From assembly GCF_001425025.1 (NCBI RefSeq), contig NZ_LMDE01000004.1:1-61545 (forward strand): a stretch of DNA of 61,545 bases. Reading direction: 5' to 3'. The notes beneath the pieces are model-generated. The model was not told the DNA's origin. It did not search any database and saw nothing but the letters and a program-made list of their open reading frames with translations. Origin of the DNA: Nocardioides sp. Root122. GTDB lineage: Bacteria; Actinomycetota; Actinomycetes; Propionibacteriales; Nocardioidaceae. The number at the start of each line of letters is the position of its first letter. The first letter of the stretch is position 1. Shown here in pieces: positions 54,990 to 61,545 of the stretch. The position numbers and the translations under genes are program-made.

Positions 54990-56614
54990 TGGACAAGCCG
55001 TTCGCGATCACGCTCGACATCGGCACCAGCCGCGCCAACAAGACCGGCTCGTGGCGCACCGAACGAGCCGTCTACACCAACCGGATGCCGCCCTGCAACG
55101 ACTCCTGCCCGGCCGGGGAGAACGTGCAGGCCTGGCTCTACGACGCCGAGGCGGGCGGCGAGGGGTACGAGCGCGCGTGGCGCACGATCATGGAGGACAA
55201 CCCGTTCCCGGCCGTCATGGGCCGGGTCTGCTACCACCCGTGCGAGACCGCCTGCAACCGCGGCCAGCTCGACGAGGCCGTCGGGATCAACTCGGTCGAG
55301 CGCTTCGTGGGCGACGAGGCCATCCGCCAGGGCTGGACCGTCTCCGTGGACGTGGCACCGACCGGCAAGCGCGTCCTGGTCGTCGGCGCCGGCCCGTCGG
55401 GCCTGGCCGCGGCCTACCACCTGGCGCGGCGGGGCCACTCCGTGACGATCAAGGAAGCCGGGCCGATGGCCGGGGGGATGATGCGGTTCGGCATCCCGCG
55501 CTACCGGCTCGCCCGCGACGTCCTCGACGCCGAGGTGCAGCGCATCCTCGACCTGGGCGTCACCTTGGAGCTCGACACCAAGGTCTCCGACCTGGAGTCG
55601 CTGCGCCGGGACTACGACGCGGTCTTCCTCGCCGTGGGCGCCCAGCTGGGCAAGCGGGCCTACATCCCGGCGGGCGAGGCCGCCCACGTGCTCGACGCCG
55701 TGAGCATGCTGCGCGACCTCGAGGCGGGGGAGAAGCCGCTGCTCGGCCGGCGGGTCGCGGTGTACGGCGGTGGCAACACCGCGATGGACGCGGCGCGGAC
55801 CGCGAAGCGGCTCGGCGCCTCCGAGGCCGTCGTGGTCTACCGCCGGACCCAGGACCGGATGCCGGCCCACGAGTCCGAGCTGCGAGAGGCCGAGGACGAG
55901 GGCGTGCTCTTCAAGTGGCTCACCACCATCAAGCAGGTTGACTCGGGCAGGCTGCTGGTCGAGCGGATGGAGCTCGACGACTCCGGCTTCCCGCAGCCGA
56001 CCGGGGAGGTCGAGGAGCTCGACGCCGACTCGCTGGTCCTCGCGCTCGGCCAGGAGACGGACCTGACGCTGCTGGACGGCGTGCCCGGGCTGGTGGTCGA
56101 GGACGGCGTGGTCGCGGTCGGCGGCGACATGATGACGGGCTGCGCGGGCGTCTTCGCCGGCGGCGACATGGTGCCGTACGAGCGCTCGGTGACCGTCGCG
56201 GTCGGGCACGGCAAGCGGGCCGCGCGCCAGATCGACGCCTGGCTCTCCTCCGAGGCGCCCGAGCCCGCCGTGCGGCCGGCGCTGGCGACCTTCGACACCC
56301 TCAACACCTGGTACTACTCCGACGCGCCCCGCGCGCACCGTCCGGTGCTGGACCGGGCCCGCCGTGAGTCGACCTTCGACGAGGTCGTGCTCGGCCACGA
56401 CGAGACCACGGCCCTGCTGGAGGCGCGGCGCTGCCTGTCGTGCGGCAACTGCTTCGAGTGCGACAACTGCTACGGCGTTTGCCCGGACAACGCCGTCATC
56501 AAGCTCGGGACCGGCGAGAAGTACCTGATCGACCTCGACTACTGCAAGGGGTGCGGTCTCTGCGTGGCGGAGTGCCCCTCCGGCGCGATCCAGATGGTGC
56601 CGGAGCAGATCTGA
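54989..56614 (+). CDS. GltD-type NAD(P)-binding flavoprotein fused to 2[4Fe-4S] ferredoxin
   Basis: The 541-residue protein starts with the iron-sulfur Cys set of GltD-like proteins (MPPCNDSCPAGENV, CYHPCETAC). An FAD motif GAGPSG (133-138) and an NAD(P) motif VYGGGNTAMDAAR follow. The last 90 residues are a two-cluster ferredoxin (CLSCGNCFECDNCYGVCP and CKGCGLCVAECP), equivalent to the delta subunit of the oxidoreductase. The fusion should let the complex exchange electrons with NAD(P), as the separate PadH and PadF subunits do in phenylglyoxylate oxidoreductase. Confidence 0.9.
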   Translation: MDKPFAITLDIGTSRANKTGSWRTERAVYTNRMPPCNDSCPAGENVQAWLYDAEAGGEGYERAWRTIMEDNPFPAVMGRVCYHPCETACNRGQLDEAVGINSVERFVGDEAIRQGWTVSVDVAPTGKRVLVVGAGPSGLAAAYHLARRGHSVTIKEAGPMAGGMMRFGIPRYRLARDVLDAEVQRILDLGVTLELDTKVSDLESLRRDYDAVFLAVGAQLGKRAYIPAGEAAHVLDAVSMLRDLEAGEKPLLGRRVAVYGGGNTAMDAARTAKRLGASEAVVVYRRTQDRMPAHESELREAEDEGVLFKWLTTIKQVDSGRLLVERMELDDSGFPQPTGEVEELDADSLVLALGQETDLTLLDGVPGLVVEDGVVAVGGDMMTGCAGVFAGGDMVPYERSVTVAVGHGKRAARQIDAWLSSEAPEPAVRPALATFDTLNTWYYSDAPRAHRPVLDRARRESTFDEVVLGHDETTALLEARRCLSCGNCFECDNCYGVCPDNAVIKLGTGEKYLIDLDYCKGCGLCVAECPSGAIQMVPEQI

Positions 56615-56666
56615 GCCTCCGGCTGCTTCGCCGCGTGGCGCCAGCGAACCCCTGACAAGTTGGGGC

Positions 56667-57221
56667 TCACGCGGTCGAGCCCCCCATCGTCGGCGACCAG
56701 TCGTCCCAGGCGGACCACCAGTGCTCGTCCCGGTCGAGCAGGGCCTCGACGTGGGCAGCGGCCGCAAGGACGTCGAGGACCGTCTGCGGCGAGATCCGCC
56801 CCTCCGTGCGCTGGTGGTGGAGGTCGGAGACGTCCTTCCAGCGTCGCTGGCCGTCGGGATCGATGACGAGGTCGAGCCCGTAGTCGTCGGTGTCGAAGTG
56901 CCCCGGGCCGCGCTTCACCGGTACCTCGAAGTTGACGTACCAGTGGCGGAACGCCCCGTTCGGCTCGAAGAACTTCCAGACGCTGTAGAGGTCGCCGGCG
57001 CGGTGGATCTGCAGGACGATCGGGCCGGACCACTCGGAGTGCCGGGCCCAGGGATGGACGCCGAAGGAGTGGGCGGGGAAGGTGAACGCGGAGCCCGGGT
57101 CGAGCCGGACCGCCAGCAGGTCGCCGTCGTCGTGGACCACGGTCACCGGCGACGTCATCCAGGTCGCGCCCTGGAGCACCTCGCGCCGCTCGACCACGTC
57201 ACCGGCCCGGAACACGTTCAT
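56667..57221 (-). CDS. DUF402 (FomD-like) protein
   Basis: The 184-residue protein has the DUF402 core: WKFFEPNGAFRHWYVNFEVPVKR followed by DTDDYGLDLVIDPDGQRRWKD. Some relatives are nucleotide phosphatases/hydrolases using the conserved acidic residues for metal binding. It is separated from the acyl-CoA dehydrogenase cluster by 29 nt and could be co-transcribed with it. ATG 57221 is taken as start, since the longer frame has no match. Confidence 0.8.
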   Translation of the reverse strand: MNVFRAGDVVERREVLQGATWMTSPVTVVHDDGDLLAVRLDPGSAFTFPAHSFGVHPWARHSEWSGPIVLQIHRAGDLYSVWKFFEPNGAFRHWYVNFEVPVKRGPGHFDTDDYGLDLVIDPDGQRRWKDVSDLHHQRTEGRISPQTVLDVLAAAAHVEALLDRDEHWWSAWDDWSPTMGGSTA

Positions 57222-57250
57222 GCCCGGCAGCCTAGGGGGCGCGTCCAGCC

Positions 57251-58402
57251 TCAGGTGAAGGCGCTGACCCCGGTCTCCGCACGGCCGATGAGCAGCTTCT
57301 GGATCTGCGAGGTGCCTTCGTAGAGGGTCATCACGCGGGCGTCGCGGAGGTACTTCGCGACCGGGAAGTCGTCGACGTAGCCGGCCCCGCCGTGGACCTG
57401 GACCGCGTTGTTGGCAGCACGGACGGCGGCCTCGGAGGCGAAGAGCTTGGCCTTGGAGGCCGCCACGCCGTAGGGCTCGCCGCGGTCGATCAGGTCGGCG
57501 CAGCGCCAGGCCAGCAGGCGGGCGGCGTCGGCGTCCACGGACATGTCGGCGATCAGGTCCTGCACGAGCTGGAAGGCCGCGATGGGCCGGCCGAACTGCG
57601 TGCGCTGGGTGGCGTAGGCCACCGAGGCCTCGAGGCAGCCCTGCACGATGCCGACGCAGCTCGACGCGACCGCCAGCCGGCCCTTGTCGAGGGTTCCCAT
57701 GGCGATCTTGAAGCCCTGCCCGACCTCGCCGAGCCGGGCGCCGTCCGGGACGCGTACGTCGTGGAGGAACAGCTCGGCGGTCGCCTGGCCGCGCAGGCCG
57801 AGCTTGCCGCGGATCTCGCGCGCCTCGAAGCCCGGGGTGTCGGTCGGCACCAGGAACGCCGTGATGCCACGCGGGCCGTCGTCGCTGGTGCGCGCGAAGA
57901 CGAGGGCGACGTCGGCCCAGGTCCCGTTGGTGATGAAGAGCTTCTGGCCGTTGAGCACCCAGCCGGAGCCGTCGCGGGTCGCTCGCGAGGTGAGGTTGCC
58001 GGCGTCGGAGCCGGTGCCGGGCTCGGTGAGGCCGAAGCACCCGAGCTTCGTCGCGGTCGCGAGCTGCGGCAGCCACTCCTGCTTCTGCTCCTCGGTGCCG
58101 TGGACCAGGATCGACTTGCCGACCAGTCCGCTGCTCACCGAGACGATGCCGCGCAGCGCGGAGTCGGCCCGGCCGAGCTCCTCCATGGCGAGGGAGTAGG
58201 TGACGTAGTCGCCGCCCACCCCGCCGTGCTCCTCGGGGATGGTCAGGCCGAAGAAGCCGAGCTCTGCCATCTTCGGCACGATCGCGAGGTCGATCGACTC
58301 GTCGTGGTCCCACTGCATCCGGTGCGGCACCGCCTCGCGCTCGAGGAAGTCGCGGGCGAGGGAGCGGAAGGCCTGCTGGTCGTCGGTGAGCGAGAGGTCC
58401 AT
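57251..58402 (-). CDS. Acyl-CoA dehydrogenase, short/medium-chain type
   Basis: The 383-residue FAD enzyme has the two PROSITE-like motifs (CFGLTEPGTGSDAG and QVHGGAGYVDDFPVAKYLRD). The catalytic glutamate lies in TLYEGTSQIQKLLIG, so it should be active alone. It performs the first step of beta-oxidation, with substrate chain unknown. It is the third gene of a run on the minus strand, 10 nt after its neighbour. Confidence 0.93.
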   Translation of the reverse strand: MDLSLTDDQQAFRSLARDFLEREAVPHRMQWDHDESIDLAIVPKMAELGFFGLTIPEEHGGVGGDYVTYSLAMEELGRADSALRGIVSVSSGLVGKSILVHGTEEQKQEWLPQLATATKLGCFGLTEPGTGSDAGNLTSRATRDGSGWVLNGQKLFITNGTWADVALVFARTSDDGPRGITAFLVPTDTPGFEAREIRGKLGLRGQATAELFLHDVRVPDGARLGEVGQGFKIAMGTLDKGRLAVASSCVGIVQGCLEASVAYATQRTQFGRPIAAFQLVQDLIADMSVDADAARLLAWRCADLIDRGEPYGVAASKAKLFASEAAVRAANNAVQVHGGAGYVDDFPVAKYLRDARVMTLYEGTSQIQKLLIGRAETGVSAFT

Positions 58403-58412
58403 CAGCGCGGCC

Positions 58413-59552
58413 TCACGACAGCGCGTCGACGAGGTCGTGGTCGTCGACGCGGGACGCGAGCCGGGCCAGGTGGTGCCCGCGGTTGCCGAGCCACTGGTCG
58501 AGCACCTCGAGGTGGGCGGTGCCGACGCCGACGGCGTACTCGGCCGTCATGCCGATGCCGCCGTGCAGCTGGATCGCCTCCTGGCCGATGTGGCGGCCGG
58601 CGCGGCTGATCGTCAGGCCGACCCGGTCGGCGGCGTCGGCCACCGCGCCCGGGTCGCCACCGGCGATCGTCATCGTCGCCCAGTCGACCATGCTCTGTGC
58701 CAGCTCGAGCGAGACGTACATGTCCGCGGCGCGGAAGGTGAGCGCCTGGAACGTGTTGAGGGTGACGCCGAACTGCTTGCGGCTCTTCAGGTAGTCCGTG
58801 GTGGCGCGGACCTGGCTCTGCATGACGCCGAGCGCCTGGTTGGCGCCCATGATGCGGGTCAGGTCGCTGATGGTCGCGATGCTCGGGGCGAGGTCGCGGC
58901 CGGGCTCGCCGAGCGGCGTCGCGGCGGTGCCGTCGAGGCGGACGGTCGCGGCGCGCGTGAGGTCGGCGGCGACGTAGCCGGTGCGGTCGACGTCATCACC
59001 TGCGACGAGGAAGACGCCGGTGCCGCCGTCGGGCAGGGCCGCCGTCACGACGAGGTGGTCGGCACGCGCGCCACCGACGACCGGGTCGGCGACCCCGTCC
59101 AGGGTCCAGGCGTCGCCCGACACCGAGGCGCGTACGCCGTCCGTGCCCGACGACCAGCGCGCCCCGGGGGAGGTGTCGGCCGCGGCGAGCACGATCTCCC
59201 CGGAGCTGAGCCGGCCGAGCAGGTCGGCCTTCTGCTCGGGCGTGCCGACGGCCGCGACCAGCCCGCCGGCGTGCACGACGCTGGCGAGGTAGGGCTCGGG
59301 GGCCAGCACCCGGCCGAGCTCCTGGCACACGACGCCGATCTCGACCGGGCCGGCGCCCACGCCGCCGTCGTCCTCGCTGAACGGAAGACCCAGCACGCCC
59401 ATGTCCGCCAGCCGGCCCCACAGGGCCTCGTCGAAGCCGGGGTCGTCGGCCACGGTGCGCCGCCGCGCCTCGTGGTCGGCGTACGTCGTCGCGAGGAGGC
59501 CGCGCACGGCCTCGCGGAGTGCCTGCTGCTCGTCGTCGTAGGTGAAGTCCAT
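58413..59552 (-). CDS. Acyl-CoA dehydrogenase-like subunit (divergent)
   Basis: The 379-residue protein has the acyl-CoA dehydrogenase fold but lacks a clear YEG-type catalytic motif. Its FAD-binding blocks are weak and its end is GNRGHHLARLASRV. This resembles the non-catalytic partner of heteromeric (alpha2beta2) acyl-CoA dehydrogenases such as the mycobacterial steroid FadE pairs. It starts at ATG 59552, 10 nt after the next dehydrogenase, which is the likely partner. The pairing is an inference. Confidence 0.85.
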   Translation of the reverse strand: MDFTYDDEQQALREAVRGLLATTYADHEARRRTVADDPGFDEALWGRLADMGVLGLPFSEDDGGVGAGPVEIGVVCQELGRVLAPEPYLASVVHAGGLVAAVGTPEQKADLLGRLSSGEIVLAAADTSPGARWSSGTDGVRASVSGDAWTLDGVADPVVGGARADHLVVTAALPDGGTGVFLVAGDDVDRTGYVAADLTRAATVRLDGTAATPLGEPGRDLAPSIATISDLTRIMGANQALGVMQSQVRATTDYLKSRKQFGVTLNTFQALTFRAADMYVSLELAQSMVDWATMTIAGGDPGAVADAADRVGLTISRAGRHIGQEAIQLHGGIGMTAEYAVGVGTAHLEVLDQWLGNRGHHLARLASRVDDHDLVDALS

Positions 59553-59562
59553 GGTCAGCTCC

Positions 59563-60714
59563 TCACAGTCCCAGGATCGTGCGGCTGATGATCTGGCGCT
59601 GGATCTCGTTGGACCCGCCGTAGATCGAGGCCTTGCGGAGGTTGAGGTAGGTCGGTGCGGCCCGTCGGGCCCAGCCGGCCTGGGGTGAGTCGTCGTCGGC
59701 GCGCGCGGCCAGCGACGCCGGTCCGGCCAGGTCGAGCGCGAGCTCGCTGACCGCCTGCTGCAGCTCGGTGCCGCGCAGCTTGAGCACCGACGAGGCGGGG
59801 TGCGGGGCACCGTCGGAGGAGTGCGCGACCACGCGGAGCGCGGTCAGCTCGAGGGCGAGCAGGTCGTTCTCCAGCTCCGCGATGCGCGCGCGCACCAGCG
59901 GGTCGTCGAGCAGGTCGCCTGCGTTGGCCTTGAGCGCGGACAGCGCCCGCTTGGTCGCACCGACCGGAGCCACGCCGACGCGCTCGTTGCCGAGCAGGAA
60001 CTTGGCGATCGTCCAGCCGCCGTTGAGCTCACCGACCAGCAGGTCGCCAGGCACGCGGACGTCGGAGAACCACACCTCGTTGACCTCGTGGCCACCGTCG
60101 ATGAGCTCGATCGGGCGCACCTCGACGCCGGGGGAGGTCATGTCGATGAGGAGCATCGAGATGCCGGCCTGCTTCTTCACCTCGGGGTCGGTGCGCACGA
60201 GCGTGAAGATCCAGTCGCCGTGCTGGCCGAGCGTGGTCCACGTCTTCTGCCCGTTCACGACCCAGTCGTCGCCGTCGCGGACCGCAGCGGTCCGCAGGCT
60301 CGCGAGGTCGGAGCCTGCGTCGGGCTCGGAGAACCCCTGCGACCACCAGATGTCGAGGTTGGCGGTGGCCGGGAGGAAGCGCTCCTTCTGCTCCTGCGTG
60401 CCGAAGTGCGCGATGACCGGGCCGATCATGGAGGCGTTGAACGCCAGCGGGATCGGCACGCCGGCGCGCTGCATCTCCTCGTGCCACAGGTGCCGCTGGA
60501 GGTCGGTCCAGTCCTGCCCACCCCACTCCGTCGGCCAGTGCGGCACGGCCAGGCCCTCGGCGTTGAGGGTGCGCTGCGCCTCGATGATCTGGTCCTTGGT
60601 GAGGTGGCGCCCCTCCAGCACGGTGTCCCGGATCTGCTGGGGGACCTTGGTGGTGAAGAACTCCCGCATGCGGTCGCGGAACTCGGCGTCGGTGGGGCTC
60701 AGCTCCAGCTGCAT
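59563..60714 (-). CDS. Acyl-CoA dehydrogenase subunit (FadE26/29-like)
   Basis: The 383-residue protein has the flavin site WSQGFSEPDAGSDLASL and ends in ASIYGGSNEIQRQIISRTILG, where G replaces the Glu of YEG, as in the large-substrate family. It is the first gene of the three-dehydrogenase run and lies beside the divergent subunit. In that case the active base comes from elsewhere or from the partner. Confidence 0.9.
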   Translation of the reverse strand: MQLELSPTDAEFRDRMREFFTTKVPQQIRDTVLEGRHLTKDQIIEAQRTLNAEGLAVPHWPTEWGGQDWTDLQRHLWHEEMQRAGVPIPLAFNASMIGPVIAHFGTQEQKERFLPATANLDIWWSQGFSEPDAGSDLASLRTAAVRDGDDWVVNGQKTWTTLGQHGDWIFTLVRTDPEVKKQAGISMLLIDMTSPGVEVRPIELIDGGHEVNEVWFSDVRVPGDLLVGELNGGWTIAKFLLGNERVGVAPVGATKRALSALKANAGDLLDDPLVRARIAELENDLLALELTALRVVAHSSDGAPHPASSVLKLRGTELQQAVSELALDLAGPASLAARADDDSPQAGWARRAAPTYLNLRKASIYGGSNEIQRQIISRTILGL

Positions 60715-60768
60715 GTGACTCCTCGGCGGGGAACGGCGGGTGGATCCGGGTGACCTGGCGCCGACACC

Positions 60769-60807
60769 ATCAGGCCGGCCGCACCATCATGGCGCGGCCG
60801 GCCTGAT
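60769..60807 (-). terminator. Terminator after the HtrA-type gene
   Basis: ATCAGGCCGGCCGC (60769-60782) and GCGGCCGGCCTGAT (60794-60807) form a perfect 14-bp stem with an 11-base loop, 31 nt past the stop of the minus-strand protease gene and 54 nt before the next dehydrogenase start. Confidence 0.8.
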
Positions 60808-60838
60808 CACCACGAGAACGACGCGGCCGTGGGGCGTG

Positions 60839-61545
60839 TCAGCCGTTCGTGGCGTCGCTGTCCAGCACGAGCTGCGCGTTCTGCTCCTTGCCGTTGCTCG
60901 TCCACGTCACGCTGACCGTGTCGCCGGGACGGTAGGACCGGATCGTGGCGACCAGCGAGTTGGCGTCGGAGATGCGCTGGTCGTCGATCTTGGTGATCAG
61001 GTCTCCCGTGGTCAGCCCGGCCTTGTCGGCGGTCGACCCGGAGGTCACCTCGCGCACCACGGCGCCGGCCTCCTCGGGCGTCTGCGGGTTGCCGACCTGG
61101 ATGCCGAGGCGGGCGTGGGTCGGGGTCTCGCCCTTCGCCATCTGGTCGACGATCGGCATGACCTCGTCGATCGGGATGGCAAAGCCCAGGCCGATCGACC
61201 CGGCCTCCCCGGAGGAGCCGTAGGGCGACTGGGAGGCCGCGGTCCGGATCGAGGAGTTGATCCCGATCACGGCGCCCGTCATGTCGACCAGCGGCCCACC
61301 GGAGTTGCCGGGGTTGATCGCCGCGTCGGTCTGGATGGCGGGGTACGTGGTGGAGTTGCCCTGGTCGTCGGAGCCCACGTTGACCGGTCGGTCGAGCGCG
61401 CTGACGATGCCGCTGGTCACGGTCGCGTCGAGGCCGAACGGCGACCCGATGGCGACGACGCCCTCGCCGACGCCCAGGTTGGCCGACTTGCCGATGGTGG
61501 CCGGCGTCAGCCCGGAGACGTCCTGGGCCTTGATGACGGCGGTGT
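60839..61545 (-). CDS. HtrA/DegP-type serine protease, N-terminus outside window
   Basis: The partial frame runs off the window edge. It holds the trypsin-like core, including GNSGGPLV (nucleophile Ser) and the preceding VVAIGSPFGLDATVTSGIVSA, followed by one PDZ domain (LGIQVGNPQTPEEAGAVVRE ... GLTTGDLITKIDDQRI). HtrA proteases remove misfolded envelope proteins. The His and Asp of the triad and any membrane anchor lie outside the window, so localisation is not visible. A hairpin follows the stop. Confidence 0.93.
   Translation of the reverse strand, partial: TAVIKAQDVSGLTPATIGKSANLGVGEGVVAIGSPFGLDATVTSGIVSALDRPVNVGSDDQGNSTTYPAIQTDAAINPGNSGGPLVDMTGAVIGINSSIRTAASQSPYGSSGEAGSIGLGFAIPIDEVMPIVDQMAKGETPTHARLGIQVGNPQTPEEAGAVVREVTSGSTADKAGLTTGDLITKIDDQRISDANSLVATIRSYRPGDTVSVTWTSNGKEQNAQLVLDSDATNG

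Noticed and set aside
56615..56666. Terminator between the oxidoreductase operon and DUF402
   Set aside because: Only a weak CCCC/GGGG pairing with a large loop is visible, so I do not list it.

Overview
The window is very GC-rich, densely packed bacterial DNA with many GTG starts and 1-4 nt gene overlaps. Its ribosomal proteins carry actinobacterial-style tails, and truncated acyl-CoA dehydrogenase, MDMPI-type and AHSA1 families are present. Together these point to a high-GC actinobacterium, most likely Nocardioidaceae (Nocardioides-like). The genus is an inference from protein resemblance; no rRNA is present. I found no tRNA, rRNA, CRISPR array, transposase or integrase.

Layout. (1) 1-2840: trmB, a TPR protein with a small membrane protein, and a lipoprotein hydrolase. 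(2) 2841-13044: the S10-spc ribosomal protein cluster, rpsJ to rplO, behind a roughly 310-nt leader and ending at a strong hairpin. (3) 13237-15940: secY-adk-map. (4) 15941-31579: a block of about 15.6 kb placed where infA would normally follow map. It holds a TerC-family transporter with a structured, yybP-ykoY-like leader, then an envelope gene set. On the minus strand are an FHA/zinc-ribbon protein, a transmembrane Ser/Thr kinase and a secreted HNH nuclease. Divergently on the plus strand are a 2086-residue surface protein (propeller-like region, about 11 Ig-like modules, 3 Fn3 modules), a MoxR AAA+ ATPase, a DUF58 protein and a membrane transglutaminase-fold protein that appears to have lost its catalytic triad. 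(5) 31785-35656: infA-rpmJ-rpsM-rpsK-rpsD-rpoA-rplQ from a promoter overlapping the end of block 4. (6) 35657-40905, minus strand: a ketopantoate reductase-like gene, an ArsR-AHSA1-MDMPI-DHFR-like operon with a well-defined operator/promoter, and two tandem secreted P-domain/thrombospondin-type-3 paralogues. (7) 40988-51: truA, an RsmC-like methyltransferase, APH, P450, aldo/keto reductase, FAD-disulfide reductase, a secreted HEXXH protein, two GNAT proteins and an ABC-F ATPase, up to 52041. (8) 52143-56614: a four-gene 2-oxoacid oxidoreductase operon whose last gene fuses a GltD-type flavoprotein to a 2[4Fe-4S] ferredoxin. (9) 56667-61545, minus strand: DUF402, three acyl-CoA dehydrogenases and the 3' part of an HtrA-type protease.

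How the parts fit. Most of the first 36 kb is translation and secretion machinery. The most interesting non-housekeeping unit is the envelope block (17191-31579). I read it as a candidate system in which a phospho-signalling arm (FHA plus kinase) and a MoxR/DUF58/pseudo-transglutaminase arm handle a long rod-like surface protein. This is an inference from gene order and domains, not an established pathway.
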